DNA of 64,000 bases from DATFDN01 sp963767645 (GCA_963767645.1 CAVYEW010000010.1:721201-785200), one strand, 5' to 3'; numbered from the stretch's first letter, positions 18,528 through 27,683 are shown. A program made the numbers and translations. The notes: generated from the letters alone by a model not told the origin.

Positions 18528-19601
18528 TCAGTTATTCGTACCACGCACCGCCTCGCAGACCGCGCGCGTCACCTCCTGGGTGGTCGCGGTGCCGCCCAGG
18601 TCCGGGGTGGTGATTCCGGCGGCGCAGACCTGCTCGACGGCGCGCATCAGCAGCTCCGCCGCCGGCTTCTCGCCCAGATGCTCCAGCATCATCGCGCCGG
18701 TCCAGAAGCTCGCCACCGGGTTGGCGATACCCTTGCCGACGATGTCGAAGGCCGAGCCGTGGATCGGCTCGAACATCGAGGGGCTGCGCCGCTCCGGGTT
18801 GACGTTGGCGGTGGGCGCGATGCCGAGCGAGCCGGCCAGCGCCGCGGCGAGATCGGACAGGATATCGGCATGCAGGTTCGTCGCCACTACCGTATCGATC
18901 GTCTTCGGCCGGCGGACCATGCGCATGGTCATCGCGTCGACCAGCTCCTTGTCCCACGTGACCTCTGGGTAGTCGCGCGCCACCAGCGCGGCGATCTCGT
19001 CCCAGAACACCATGCCGTGCCGCTGCGCATTGGACTTGGTCACGACCGTCAGATGCCGGCGCGGGCGCTCGCGGGCGATGCCGAAGGCGTAGCGCATGAT
19101 CCGCTCCACGCCGGTTCGCGTGAAGATGGCGGTCTCGGTCGCGACCTCCTCCGGCAGGCCGCGATGGGCGCGTCCGCCATGGCCGGCGTACTCGCCCTCG
19201 CTGTTCTCGCGCACGATCACCCAGTCGAGGTCGGCGGGTCCGATGTCGCGCAGCGGCGAGGTGATGCCCGGCAGGATGCGCGTCGGACGGACATTCGCGT
19301 ACTGGTCGAAGCCCTGGCAGATCTGCAGCCGCAGGCCCCAGAGCGTGACGTGATCGGGGATGTCGGGATCGCCGACGGCGCCGAAATAGATCGCATCCGC
19401 CGTGCGCAGCCAGGCGAGGCCGTCGGGCGGCATCAGCACGCCGTGCTTGCGGTACCAGTCTGAGCCCCAGGCGTAGTGATCGACGGCAAGGCGGAACCCG
19501 CCATCGCGCGCGGCGACCGCATCCAGCACCTCGAGCCCGGCGCTGATGACCTCAGGGCCGATGCCGTCGGCGGGGATGGCGGCGATACGGTGTTCGCGCA
19601 T
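18528..19601 (-). CDS. Tartrate dehydrogenase/decarboxylase-like (isopropylmalate dehydrogenase family)
   Basis: The protein has 357 aa from the ATG at 19601 (MREHRIAAIPADGIGPEVISAG); the frame is open upstream but not homologous there. It is a beta-decarboxylating NAD- and metal-dependent dehydrogenase. Family features are the IPADGIGPEV start, VIVRENSEGEYAGHGG, TVVTKSNAQRHGMVFWDEI, and the metal and cofactor region ATNLHADILSDLAAALAGSLGIAPTANVNP followed by FEPIHGSAFDIVGKGIANP. The DGLAWLRTADAIYFGAVGDPDIPDH stretch points to the TtuC type rather than LeuB. The substrate is inferred. Confidence 0.87.
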   Translation of the reverse strand: MREHRIAAIPADGIGPEVISAGLEVLDAVAARDGGFRLAVDHYAWGSDWYRKHGVLMPPDGLAWLRTADAIYFGAVGDPDIPDHVTLWGLRLQICQGFDQYANVRPTRILPGITSPLRDIGPADLDWVIVRENSEGEYAGHGGRAHRGLPEEVATETAIFTRTGVERIMRYAFGIARERPRRHLTVVTKSNAQRHGMVFWDEIAALVARDYPEVTWDKELVDAMTMRMVRRPKTIDTVVATNLHADILSDLAAALAGSLGIAPTANVNPERRSPSMFEPIHGSAFDIVGKGIANPVASFWTGAMMLEHLGEKPAAELLMRAVEQVCAAGITTPDLGGTATTQEVTRAVCEAVRGTNN

Positions 19602-19668
19602 GTGTTCTGCCTTTACGGATGGCTTGCATTGCTGTCGGCAACACCTAGCATCTCCGGCGCCGCCTCGC

Positions 19669-21807
19669 CTAAAGCTGGAGCAGCAGCTTCGGCGCCTCCT
19701 CCAGAGCCGGCTCGACGGCGCCGACGATCGCCGCCTCCAGCCCAGCGGTTCGCAGCGCCGCCACGCACGCACCCGCGCGTGTGGCGGGCACGCCGGCGAG
19801 CAGGCCGCCGGAGGTCTGCGGATCGTTCAGGAGATCGATCAGCGGCCCGCGCTCGGAGAATTCGAGCAGCCGGCGATTGTCGGGCGCGAGCGTGCTCTCC
19901 ACCCCGGCCTGAGCCAGTTCCAGCGCGCCGGGCAGCAGCGGCACCGCGGACGGATAGAGCCGGGCGGATATCGCGGAGCCGCGCAGCATCTCCGCGAGGT
20001 GCCCGGCGAAGCCGAAGCCGGTGACGTCGGTGCAGGCGAGCACGCCGTGCGCGCGCAGGATGCGGGCCGCCTCGGCGTTGGTGCGGCACATGGATGCGAC
20101 CGCGGCCTGCAGCCATCGCGCCTTGGTCAGGCCGCGCATCTGTCCGGCCAGGATCACCCCAGTGCCGAGCGGCTTGGTCAGGATCAGCGCGTCGCCCGCC
20201 CGCAGCCCCGATTTTCGCCAGGCGCGGCGCGGCTCCACAAGGCCCAAGACGGCAAAGCCCAATGTCGCGTCCGCGCCCTCCCCGGAATGCCCGCCGACCA
20301 GCGCGCAGCCGTCCGCCTCCAGCACCAGTGCGGCACCCTGCATCATGGCGGCGAGGTCGGCGCCCATTCGTCCGCCCGGCGCATAGGGGACGGTGGCGAT
20401 GGCGAGCGCCGTCCACGGCCGCGCCCCCATCGCATGGATGTCCGACAAGGCGTGCGCCGCCGCGATCTGGCCGAACAGGAAGGGATCGCCCAGGAAATCG
20501 CGGAAATGGTCCACGCTCTGCACCACCGCCCGACCGGGCGGCGGCTGCACGATGGCCGCGTCGTCGGCTGCGGCGAGGCCGAGCAGGATGTCGGAGCGCG
20601 GCGCCGCCGGCAGCCCGGTGAGTACGCCCGCCAGCGCCTCGGCGCCGACCTTGCCGCCGCACCCGGCGCAACGCATGGCGGCTTTCTGCTCGGCCGTGGG
20701 AGGGGCCATGCGCATGGCGTACATCCGCATCCAGCGCCGGTCGATCCAGTCCTTCCAGCGCCACATCAGCCGCCCCGACGCGGTGATGCCGTTCCGCCAG
20801 CCGACGGCCCGCCCACCGCCGAGTCCCAGGATCACCAGCGCCTGCGCCTGCGGCCGCCATTGCCGTGTCGCGCGGCTTTGCGCGGCGCGGCGCAGATTGG
20901 CAGCCAGCGGAACGCCGGCGCGCACCGCCCAGACCCCGGCCTTCGGCCGCGGCGCCCCGATCAGGCTCGCGCAGTCGCCGGCGGCGAACACGCACGGATG
21001 GCTGATGCTGCGCAGATCGCCTCCGACGCGCACGCAGCCGGAATCGTCGCAGGCCAGCCCGGATGCGGCCAGGAAGCCCGGCCCGACAACGCCCGTTGCC
21101 CAGAGCGCGGCGGCGGCGTCGAGGACGCTGCCATCCGACAGGACGAGCCGGCCGTCGATCAGGCCTTCGGCGCGCACCCCGCACACCAGCTCCACCTCGG
21201 CTTCTGCCAGCGCCTTCTGCACGATTGCGCGGGCGCGGCGAGGGGCCTCCATTAGCGGCTCCGCATCGGCCGCGATCAGCGCGATCCGCACGTGTCCGCC
21301 GAAGCGCCGCGCCAGCGCCAGCGCCAGCTCGGTCCCGGCGGCGCCGCCGCCGACGACGGCGATGCGCGCACTGGGCGGAAGCTCGGCTTCCAGCGCGGCG
21401 AGCCGGTCGAGGAAGCGCCCGATCGGCTTGACGGGAATGCCCGCCTCCTTGGGCATCAGCGGCAGCCCGCCGACATCGAGCGAGAGCAGGTCGAAGGGGA
21501 TGGGCGGGCGTCCAGCGACGGACACGGTGCGGGCGGTCGGATCGATGCCGTCGGCTTCGGCGAGGATCAGCCGCGCCGCCGCCGCGACCGCCAACGGCGC
21601 GAGGTCGATATGCGCCGCGTCGAACCCATAGTCGCCGCGCAGCAGCCCCGGCAGCATTCCGGAATAGGGCGTGTGCGGCTCCCGCGCGATCAGGGTCAGC
21701 CGGACCCCGCGCTCCGGATGCCTTGCGAAGCGACGCAACACCTCCACATGCGCGTGCCCGGCGCCGAGGAGGACGATGTCGGTGGTGATGGGGCCTGCTT
21801 GCAGCAT
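19669..21807 (-). CDS. selD: Flavoprotein (NDH-2-like)-SelD selenide, water dikinase fusion
   Basis: The protein has 712 aa from the ATG at 21807 (MLQAGPITTDIVLLGAGHAHVEVL); alternative ATGs lie 6 and 28 codons upstream. Residues 1 to about 360 form a two-dinucleotide-fold FAD/NAD(P)H oxidoreductase (LLGAGHAH, VVGGGAAGTELALALA, CVFAAGDCASL). From about 375 on it is a complete SelD domain with MRCAGCGGKVG: the catalytic Cys (about 382) and Lys (about 385) are both present. VDHFRDFLGDPFLFGQIAAAHALSDIHAMGA, VGGHSGEGADATLGFAVLG, TKPLGTGV and NDPQTSGGLL follow. SelD makes selenophosphate. The fusion is a known but uncommon arrangement; the flavoprotein half may supply reduced selenium. No selA, selB, tRNA-Sec or mnmH is in the window. 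Confidence 0.93.
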   Translation of the reverse strand: MLQAGPITTDIVLLGAGHAHVEVLRRFARHPERGVRLTLIAREPHTPYSGMLPGLLRGDYGFDAAHIDLAPLAVAAAARLILAEADGIDPTARTVSVAGRPPIPFDLLSLDVGGLPLMPKEAGIPVKPIGRFLDRLAALEAELPPSARIAVVGGGAAGTELALALARRFGGHVRIALIAADAEPLMEAPRRARAIVQKALAEAEVELVCGVRAEGLIDGRLVLSDGSVLDAAAALWATGVVGPGFLAASGLACDDSGCVRVGGDLRSISHPCVFAAGDCASLIGAPRPKAGVWAVRAGVPLAANLRRAAQSRATRQWRPQAQALVILGLGGGRAVGWRNGITASGRLMWRWKDWIDRRWMRMYAMRMAPPTAEQKAAMRCAGCGGKVGAEALAGVLTGLPAAPRSDILLGLAAADDAAIVQPPPGRAVVQSVDHFRDFLGDPFLFGQIAAAHALSDIHAMGARPWTALAIATVPYAPGGRMGADLAAMMQGAALVLEADGCALVGGHSGEGADATLGFAVLGLVEPRRAWRKSGLRAGDALILTKPLGTGVILAGQMRGLTKARWLQAAVASMCRTNAEAARILRAHGVLACTDVTGFGFAGHLAEMLRGSAISARLYPSAVPLLPGALELAQAGVESTLAPDNRRLLEFSERGPLIDLLNDPQTSGGLLAGVPATRAGACVAALRTAGLEAAIVGAVEPALEEAPKLLLQL

Positions 21808-21926
21808 TGCTTTGCCGCCCCTCATAGCAGGGTGCCGCGTGGCGGTCGAAATCGGCTGCCGGCCAGATGGTTGCAGTCGGGGAATACTCAATTATAGTCT
21901 AACTAGATTGGTCAGATAAGCTCTCG

Positions 21927-22265
21927 ATGGGGATGCGGGGTCAACACTCCGGCCGGATGCTCCGGGATCGGAAGGTACAGCCGGGCGCTGGTCTGCCGTC
22001 CTGGAAGCTGGAAGACGCCAAGGCCCGGTTCACCGAAGTCCTGCGGCTCGCTCGCGAGTGCGGACCGCAGCGCGTTACCGTGCATGGGCGGGACGCCGTG
22101 GTGGTGGTGTCCGCGGCGGAGTATGCGCGGCTCGCCCCTGCAGCTGCCAAGACCAGTCTGGCAGCGCTGTTCGCCGATAGCGCCTTCGCCTGCCTGGAGC
22201 AGTTCGAGGACAGCTTGGCGCGCGAGCGCGCGCCCGTCCGCGAGGCCCCCGATTTCGAGGCGTGA
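21927..22265 (+). CDS. Phd/YefM family antitoxin
   Basis: A 112-aa frame; homology begins at LPSWKLEDAKARFTEVLRLARECGPQRVTVHGRDAVVVVSAAEYARL, the Phd/YefM DNA-binding and dimerisation fold. The true start may be 21927, 21933 or 21957. The C-terminal toxin-binding tail (LAALFADSAFACLEQFEDSLARER) is present. The cognate VapC-like toxin directly downstream is destroyed, so this is an orphan antitoxin. The upstream AT-rich stretch (ATTATAGTCTAACTAG) probably holds the promoter and operator. Confidence 0.85.
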   Translation: MGMRGQHSGRMLRDRKVQPGAGLPSWKLEDAKARFTEVLRLARECGPQRVTVHGRDAVVVVSAAEYARLAPAAAKTSLAALFADSAFACLEQFEDSLARERAPVREAPDFEA

Positions 22266-22275
22266 GCGTCACTGC

Positions 22276-22400
22276 ATGAGGTGGCTGGCTGCTCGATACC
22301 AACGTTGTCTCCGAGCTGCGGAAAGGTGCGCGCTGCCATCCGACAGTGTTGGCTTGGGCCGAAGCGGCGCCGCCTGCCGCGTGCTTTCTCAGCCGTGTTA
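22276..22400 (+). pseudogene. VapC-like PIN toxin remnant, frameshifted and truncated
   Basis: The ATG at 22276 reads MRWL, then goes out of frame. Removing one CTGG from TGGCTGGCTG restores MRWLLDTNVVSELRKG, the PIN-domain start with its first catalytic Asp, followed by ARCHPTVLAWAEAAPPAACFLS. The frame is cut at 22401 by the IS5-family element, and no remainder of the toxin is found beyond it. The gene carries two independent lesions: a 4-bp duplication and an insertion with loss of the 3' part. Confidence 0.8.
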
Positions 22401-22401
22401 T

Positions 22402-23567
22402 GAGACCTGTGCGCGGGAGGCTTGATCCGGCGCGGCGCAGTCTGATTCGTTGTCGTGCTGAGCGGCGCGGAGACGGCGATGGCGCGGCGGCGGATCGGGC
22501 AGGAGCAACGGGCGGTCGGTGGCCTGGAACCGTGTGGCGGCACGGCGCTGGACCTGGTCGCGGCCCTGGTGGACTGGGCCGAGATCGACCGCTTGCTCGC
22601 CGGCATCTCGGCTGCGGCCAAAGGTGAACCTGGTTGGCCGCCGCTGGCGCTGTTCCGCGGCCTGCTGCTCGCGACCTGGCACGACCTCTCTGATGTGCGC
22701 CTGGCCGAGGCGCTGGACGACCGAGCCATCTTCCGCCGCTTCTGCGGCTTCGCGACCCACGAGCCCACCCCTGAGCGCACCGCCTTCGTCCGCTTCCGCG
22801 CCGCGCTGGTGCGCCATGGCCTGGACCGTGCGCTGTTCGAGGCGGTGACGCGCCAGCTCGATGCGCGTGGTGTCGTAGTGCGGACCGGCACGCTGGTGGA
22901 CGCGACGCTGATCCCGTCGGCCAGCATTGGGCATGACGGCGAGGCGCGCTGGGCGGGGCACCGCCGACGCACGCCCGTGCATGGCTACAAGGCCCATGTC
23001 GCGACCGATCAGGACGCCGGGCTGATCCGTGGGCTCGAGGTCACGACCGCCAACCTCCACGACGCGGCCGAGTTGGGCGCCATCCTGCCCCAGGCGCCTG
23101 GGGACACGTATGGCGACAGCGCGTTCTCGGGCGGCTCCGCCGAGCGGTTGGTCATGGACCGCGGCGGCAGGTCACAGACGGTGTGGGCCGGCATCTGAGG
23201 CAGCGGTCCCGAGGCGCTCGCGCGGCTTGGGCGCACAACGCCGAGGTGCGCCGGGTGCGAGCACGGATCGAGAAGGTGTTCGGGACCATGAAGCGGAGCT
23301 ACGGCCTGCGCCGCATGCGCTGGCTTGGGCGGGCCAAGGCGGGGCTTCAGGTCAGGCTGGCCGCGATCTCCTACAACCTGCGCCGGAGCTGGCGCCTACT
23401 CGGGGCAGCCGCGGCGTGAGCCGGCCCGGACTCTGCCCGCAGCATGACCGCAGGCCCCAGAGCGGGGCCGGTCGAGAGCTGCGGCCGTCGAGCAAACGCT
23501 CAACCGCCCCAGAGACCCGCAGAATGGCCCAAGTCCAAGGCCTCCAAGCCTCCCGCGCACAGGTCTC
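22402..23567 (+). mobile_element. IS5-family insertion sequence with perfect 23-bp inverted repeats
   Basis: The repeat at 22402-22424 (starting GAGACCTGTGCGCGGG) is the exact reverse complement of 23545-23567. TA lies one base outside each end (22399-22400 and 23569-23570), compatible with a 2-bp TA target duplication if the element is one base longer at each side. The element is about 1.17 kb with one damaged transposase gene. It is inserted in the vapC remnant. Confidence 0.9.
22455..23419 (+). pseudogene. IS5-family transposase, nonsense and frameshift mutations
   Basis: The first frame (22455-23198; also startable at 22479, MARRRIGQEQRAVGG) carries the N-terminal DUF772-like domain (PPLALFRGLLLATWHDLSDVRLAEALDD) and the DDE residues VDATLIPSASIG and YGDSAFSGG. 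It ends at TGA (23196-23198) in VWAGI*GSGPEALARLG, where relatives carry Trp, so TGG to TGA is the likely change. The last part (AHNAEVRRVRARIEKVFGTMKRSYGLRRMRWLG, with the catalytic Glu) is in another frame after about 23230, requiring one further indel. The element cannot make a full transposase. Confidence 0.85.
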
Positions 23568-23654
23568 GTAATACCGGCCCGCCTTGAAGCTGACCTGTTC
23601 CTTCCCGCCGTCATGCTCGCGCTTGTCGCGAGTATCCACGCCTCTGCGGCGGCA

Positions 23655-23722
23655 CTTGAAGGCGTGGATGCCCGGCCGGAGCCTGTCCCCGGACTTGATC
23701 CGGGGGCCGGGCATGACGGGGT
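23655..23722. repeat. REP-like palindromic repeat
   Basis: A nested double stem. GATGCCCGGCC pairs with GGCCGGGCAT at the outer ends, and CCCCGGACTTGATCCGGGG forms an inner stem. A close relative lies at 56247-56275 (GGATGCCGGATCAAGTCCGG), and a third copy at about 54820 is split by the IS4 element. This is a dispersed repeat family of the host genome. Confidence 0.65.
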
Positions 23723-23775
23723 GGCGTCCTATGGCGTGACCCCCTCACGAAATCCGCGCAGTGATCACGCACCGG

Positions 23776-23791
23776 CGTGATCCGCGTCACA
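23776..23791 (+). promoter_or_regulatory. CRP/FNR-family operator
   Basis: CGTGATCCGCGTCACA matches TGTGA-N6-TCACA with one mismatch. It is 78 bp upstream of the ATG of the 76-aa gene at 23870. An ACAAG segment starts 23 nt beyond the box, similar to the arrangement at 56942 and suggesting a class II activated promoter. Confidence 0.5.
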
Positions 23792-23869
23792 GCTCCTTGC
23801 GAGATGCGCGCCCTACAAGGGGGCGAGCAGGGATTGGCCCCTGCAATGCCGCCGCAAGGGAGCAGAGCC

Positions 23870-24100
23870 ATGCCAGACCATACGAGAGCCGTTTTCTGGC
23901 CGTTTCACGTCGACCCCTCCTGGTACCGCGAGCACTGGTTCGCCGAGGGCGAACCGGCCCCGTCCCGGCGCAGGGCGAGCCAGACCGATCACCGGCCGGC
24001 CCGATGGGCCAGGATTCCCAGCGTGATCGGATCGGCGCTCGCGGCCGCTGCGGCGGTCCTGGGTGCTGACCCGAGCCGCCAGGCGGCGGGGCGCTCCTGA
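23870..24100 (+). CDS. Small hypothetical protein behind a CRP-type site
   Basis: A 76-aa protein starting MPDHTRAVFWPFHVDPSWYREHWFAE, with AAGGGAGC as ribosome site 5-12 bp upstream. The N-terminal FWPFHVDPSWYREHW is aromatic-rich, a linker rich in Arg and Pro follows, and the C-terminus has a short hydrophobic helix (IPSVIGSALAAAAAVLGA) that could insert in or lie on the membrane. I do not recognise the family. A near-perfect CRP-type box lies upstream. Confidence 0.65.
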   Translation: MPDHTRAVFWPFHVDPSWYREHWFAEGEPAPSRRRASQTDHRPARWARIPSVIGSALAAAAAVLGADPSRQAAGRS

Positions 24101-24232
24101 TCCGACGCCACCCCAACCGAGGGGTGGCGAGACAGCACTGATCCGCCGGACGTTGGCAGCCAGCGAGCGGTCGGCCCATGCGCGGCGCGATGCCGCCCGG
24201 GAACAATCAGCGCTGGACCGCGGAGGCTTGAA

Positions 24233-25120
24233 ATGTTGCTCACCCTCCTCAACGCGGTCGTTCCGCTGACGGCAGTCATCGGCTTGGGCTACGGCTGGGT
24301 CAGGCTCGGACGGCCGTTCGACAATGCGATGCTCGGTCAGCTGTCGCTGGACGTCGGCATGCCCTGCCTTGCTCTCTCGGCGTTGGCCGGCGCGCCGCTG
24401 CCGGCCACGGCGTTCTTTGAGAGCGCCGCCGCGACGCTCGTGTGCCTTGTCGGACTCGCCATCGGCGGCGCCGTGACGCTGCGGTTGGCGCGACTGCGGC
24501 TACAGACCTATCTTCCATCGGTGACTTGGGGGAATGCCGGTTTCCTCGGCATCCCGCTGGCGCTCTATGCGTTCGGCCAGCCCGGCCTTGGTTACGCCAT
24601 CGCGTTTTCCGCGGTCTCCAATGCTTTCAATGCGGTGTTCAGCCAGGCGATCTCGGCAGGTACGATAAAGCCCGGCGTCCTGGGGCGCACCCCGCTGATC
24701 TACGCCATTGCGCTTGGGGCTCTGCTTCAGATCCTGCCTGTCAAGCTGCCCCAGTTTGTCGGGCATGGTGTCTCGCTGCTCGGCGGCATTGCCATCCCGC
24801 TGATGCTGATGATGGTAGGCGCGTCGATTGCGCGCATCCGGGCGAATGCGCTCCGGCGCGCTGTCGTGTTCTCGCTGTCGCGCAGCGTCGGGGGCGGCGC
24901 GATCGGCTTTGCCGTCGCCCTCCTGTTCGGGCTTTCGCCAACGGCACGGAACGTCCTCATCCTACAATGCGCGATGCCGGTTGCTGTCAGCAGCTACGTT
25001 TTCGCGCAGCGGTGGGACAACGAGCCGGACGAGGTTGCCGGCCTCGTCGCCGTCTCGACGTGGTCGGCAGCTTTGTCTCTGCCGCTGATGCTTGCCCTGA
25101 TGATAGCCAGTAGCGGCTGA
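24233..25120 (+). CDS. AEC family transporter
   Basis: The protein has 295 aa and belongs to the auxin-efflux-carrier superfamily of inner-membrane permeases, which in bacteria often carry malonate, malate or other organic acids. About ten hydrophobic segments are visible, including TLLNAVVPLTAVIGLGYGWV, LGQLSLDVGMPCLALSALAG, TWGNAGFLGIPLALYAFG (family GNxGxxGIP motif) and a second half with LLGGIAIPLMLMMVGASIARI and NVLILQCAMPVAVSSYVFAQRW. It stands alone; convergent gpt follows after 28 bp. The substrate is unknown. Confidence 0.9.
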   Translation: MLLTLLNAVVPLTAVIGLGYGWVRLGRPFDNAMLGQLSLDVGMPCLALSALAGAPLPATAFFESAAATLVCLVGLAIGGAVTLRLARLRLQTYLPSVTWGNAGFLGIPLALYAFGQPGLGYAIAFSAVSNAFNAVFSQAISAGTIKPGVLGRTPLIYAIALGALLQILPVKLPQFVGHGVSLLGGIAIPLMLMMVGASIARIRANALRRAVVFSLSRSVGGGAIGFAVALLFGLSPTARNVLILQCAMPVAVSSYVFAQRWDNEPDEVAGLVAVSTWSAALSLPLMLALMIASSG

Positions 25121-25148
25121 TCAATACGTTGGGCCGCTGGTCGCCGCC

Positions 25149-25640
25149 CTATCTCTCCCCGCGCCTGACCAGCGGCTCGATGAAGCGCGGCTCCGTGTCG
25201 GTATCCCACGGGAACAGGATCCAGGTGTCCTGCGAGACCTCGGTGATGAAGCTGTCCACCTCGTCGCGCGCCGCCGGCTTGGCGTAGATGCAGGCGAAGT
25301 GGGCGCGCGGCAGCAAAGCGCGCACCACCCGCGCGGTGGCGCCGGTATCGACCAGGTCGTCGATGATGAGGAACCCCGCCCCGTCGCCGGCCGCGCTCGG
25401 CGGCTTGGTGACGACCGGGGCGGCGCGGAGATCCTCCGATTCTCCCGCGTAGCTCGTCACCGACACGCTTTCGATCACCCGGACCTCCAGCTCGCGGGCC
25501 ACGATCGCCGCTGGAATCAGGCCGCCGCGGGTAACGGCGACAATGCCGCTGAACGGGCCGCGGCCCATCAGCCGCCACGCCAGCGCCCGCGCATCGCGGT
25601 GCAGCTGGTCCCATGTCACCGTGTAGTAGTGCGCAGGCAT
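25149..25640 (-). CDS. gpt: Xanthine phosphoribosyltransferase
   Basis: The protein has 163 aa and salvages xanthine and guanine to XMP and GMP with PRPP. It begins MPAHYYTVTWDQLHRDARALAWRL. The type I PRT signature is FLIIDDLVDTGATARVVRALLP, and IVAVTRGGLIPAAIVARELEVR is the pyrophosphate loop. The C-terminus WILFPWDTDTEPRF matches Gpt. Its ATG overlaps the stop of the upstream tRNA-binding protein gene by one base. Confidence 0.93.
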   Translation of the reverse strand: MPAHYYTVTWDQLHRDARALAWRLMGRGPFSGIVAVTRGGLIPAAIVARELEVRVIESVSVTSYAGESEDLRAAPVVTKPPSAAGDGAGFLIIDDLVDTGATARVVRALLPRAHFACIYAKPAARDEVDSFITEVSQDTWILFPWDTDTEPRFIEPLVRRGER

Positions 25641-25981
25641 CAGAACAGCCGGCCCCCGTCCGGCACCTTGAACTCGGGCTTGACCAGCACGACCGCCCCG
25701 TCCTCGTCGGGGAAGCCGAGCGTCAGCACCTCGCTGAGAAACGGGCCGATCTGCCGGGGCGGGAAGTTGACCACCGCCGCGACCTGCCGGCCGATGAGCT
25801 GGTCACACTTGTAATGGACGGTGATCTGCGCGGAGGACCGGCGCACGCCGATCTCCGGTCCGAAATCGATGGTGAGCTGCAGCGCCGGCTTGCGCGCCTC
25901 CGGGAAGGGCCGCGCGTCGATCACCGTTCCGACGCGGACATCCACCCGCTCGAAATCGCCGAGTTCGATCGTCTCCGTCAT
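25640..25981 (-). CDS. tRNA-binding (EMAP/CsaA-like) protein
   Basis: The protein has 113 aa from the ATG at 25981 (MTETIELGDFERVDVRVGTVIDARPFPEARKP). It is a single OB-fold tRNA-binding domain of the CsaA/YgjH type, as found at the C-terminus of MetRS. Conserved parts are VDVRVGTVIDARPF, ALQLTIDFGPEIGVRRSSAQIT, LIGRQVAAVVNFPPRQIGPFLSEVLTLGF and the C-terminal VVLVKPEFKVPDGGRLF. The frame is open further upstream without homology. It is translationally coupled to gpt. Confidence 0.9.
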   Translation of the reverse strand: MTETIELGDFERVDVRVGTVIDARPFPEARKPALQLTIDFGPEIGVRRSSAQITVHYKCDQLIGRQVAAVVNFPPRQIGPFLSEVLTLGFPDEDGAVVLVKPEFKVPDGGRLF

Positions 25982-26085
25982 GCCCCGCGCCCTCCCGAAA
26001 GCGGAGAATGTGCCAGCTCGGCCCGGCTTGCCAACCGGGTTCGTCGCGGCCAAGGTCGGCGCCGTTCCTGAAGTGGCCTCGACAC

Positions 26086-27683
26086 ATGCGCGACTTCCAC
26101 CTGCCGGGCCGCGGCCCGGTCTTCGCCGCCAGCGGGATGGCGGCAACCTCGATGCCGGCGGCGACGCTGACCGCGCTCGACGTGCTGCGCCCGGCGGCAA
26201 TGCGCTCGATGCGGCGGTCGCGGCCTGCGCCGTGCTGTGCGTGATCGAGCCGCAATCGACCGGCATCGGCGGCGACTGCTTCTGCCTCTATGCGCCGTCG
26301 GGCACCGGCCAGGTAATCGCGCTGAACGGCTCGGGCTTCGCCCCGGAAGCGGCGACGATCGACTGGTATGAGGCGCAGGGCCTCTCCGCCCTCGACCCTC
26401 TCTCGGCGCATGCCGTGACGGTCCCCAGCGCGGTCGGCGCGTGGGAGCGTCTGCTCGCCGCGCACGGGCGCAAGCGCCTGGAGGAGCTGCTGCGTCCGGC
26501 CATCGGCTTCGCCGAGGATGGCTTCCCGGTGCATCCGCGCCTCGCCTGGGACTGGGACCGCGAGCAGGATCGGCTGCGGCGCAACCAAGCGGACGCCTTC
26601 CTGCCGAACGGCGAGCCGCCGCGTGCCGGCGATCGGTTCCGCCAGCCGCGCCTCGCCGAGACCCTGCGCGCCATCGCCCGCGACGGCGCCCGCGCCTTCT
26701 ACCAGGGTCCGATCGCGGCCGACATGGTGGCCAGCCTGCGCGCGCGCGGCGGGCTGCACACGGAGGCGGATTTCGCGGCGGGGCTGGACGCCGCGCAGTT
26801 CGTCGAGCCGATCCACGCAACCTGGCGGGGCCACGACATCTATCAATGTCCGCCGAACGGCGTCGGCCTGGTCGCGCTGATGATCCTGGGCATCCTCGGC
26901 GGCTTCGAACCAGCGCCGGACGGCGCTTTGGGCGCGCTGCGCTATCATCGCCATATCGAGGCGGCGCGGCTCGCCTATCGCGACCGCGACGCCTTCGTGG
27001 CCGACCCCGGCCAAGTGGAGGTGCCGGTCGCCCGGCTGCTCGATCCCCGCTATCTCGCCGGGCTGCGCGGCCTGATCGACGATGCGCGGGCGATGCGGCG
27101 GATGCCGGCAGCGGGCGAGACGGTGCTGCCGGCGCATCGTGACACCGTCTATCTCTGCGTCGTCGATCGCGACGGCAACGCGTGCAGCTTCATCAACTCG
27201 CTATTCCAGTCGTTCGGCTCGGCGATCCTGGCGCAGCGCTCCGGGGTCATGCTGCACAATCGCGGCTTCGGCTTCCGGCTGGAGCGCGGCCATCCGAACT
27301 GCATCGCCCCGCGCAAGCGCCCGATGCACACGATCATCCCCGGCATGGTGATGCGCGACCGGCAGGCGATCATGCCCTACGGCGTGATGGGCGGCCATTT
27401 CCAGCCGATGGGACACTCGCTGTTCCTCACCAACCTGCTCGAATACGGGCTCGATCTGCAGGAGGCGATCGATCATCCGCGGCTGCTGCCGCTCGGTGGC
27501 AAGGTGCAGATCGAACGCGGCATCCCGCCCGAGATCTGCGACCGCCTCGCCCGGCTCGGCCACGAGCTGGCGCTGGTGGACAAGCCGCACGGCGGGGGGC
27601 AGGCGATCTGGATCGACCGCGAGCGCGGCTGCCTGATCGGCGCCTCCGATCCGCGCAAGGACGGGATGGCGCTCGGCTACTGA
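26086..27683 (+). pseudogene. ggt: Gamma-glutamyltransferase, single frameshift
   Basis: The N-terminus starts at 26086 (MRDFHLPGRGPVFAASGMAATSMPAATLTALDVLR). The rest is in another frame from about 26190 (GGNALDAAVAACAVLCVIEPQSTGIGGDCF). Restoring one G in CGCCCGGCGGC would join them as DVLRAGGNALDAAVAA, the family consensus. The remainder is intact: the autoprocessing threonine region DTVYLCVVDRDGNACSFINSLFQSFGSAI, PRKRPMHTIIPGM and MPYGVMGGHFQPMGHSLFL. The enzyme would hydrolyse or transfer gamma-glutamyl groups; the subgroup resembles the cytosolic 'GGT-like' hydrolases without an evident signal peptide. An amidase gene follows after 19 bp. Confidence 0.88.

Noticed and set aside
21880..21926. 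TAGTCTAACTA near the Phd antitoxin as an operator
   Set aside because: The symmetry is only four bases per arm; noted as a possible promoter region but not called.
23190..23200. TGA in the IS5 transposase as a selenocysteine codon, given selD nearby
   Set aside because: Relatives carry Trp there, no SECIS-like hairpin follows directly, and a second frameshift lies 30 bp further; a nonsense mutation is simpler.
25821..26180. Upstream extension of the GGT frame to 25821
   Set aside because: The first about 120 codons are antisense to the tRNA-binding protein gene and not GGT-like; the real GGT N-terminus is in another frame from 26086.
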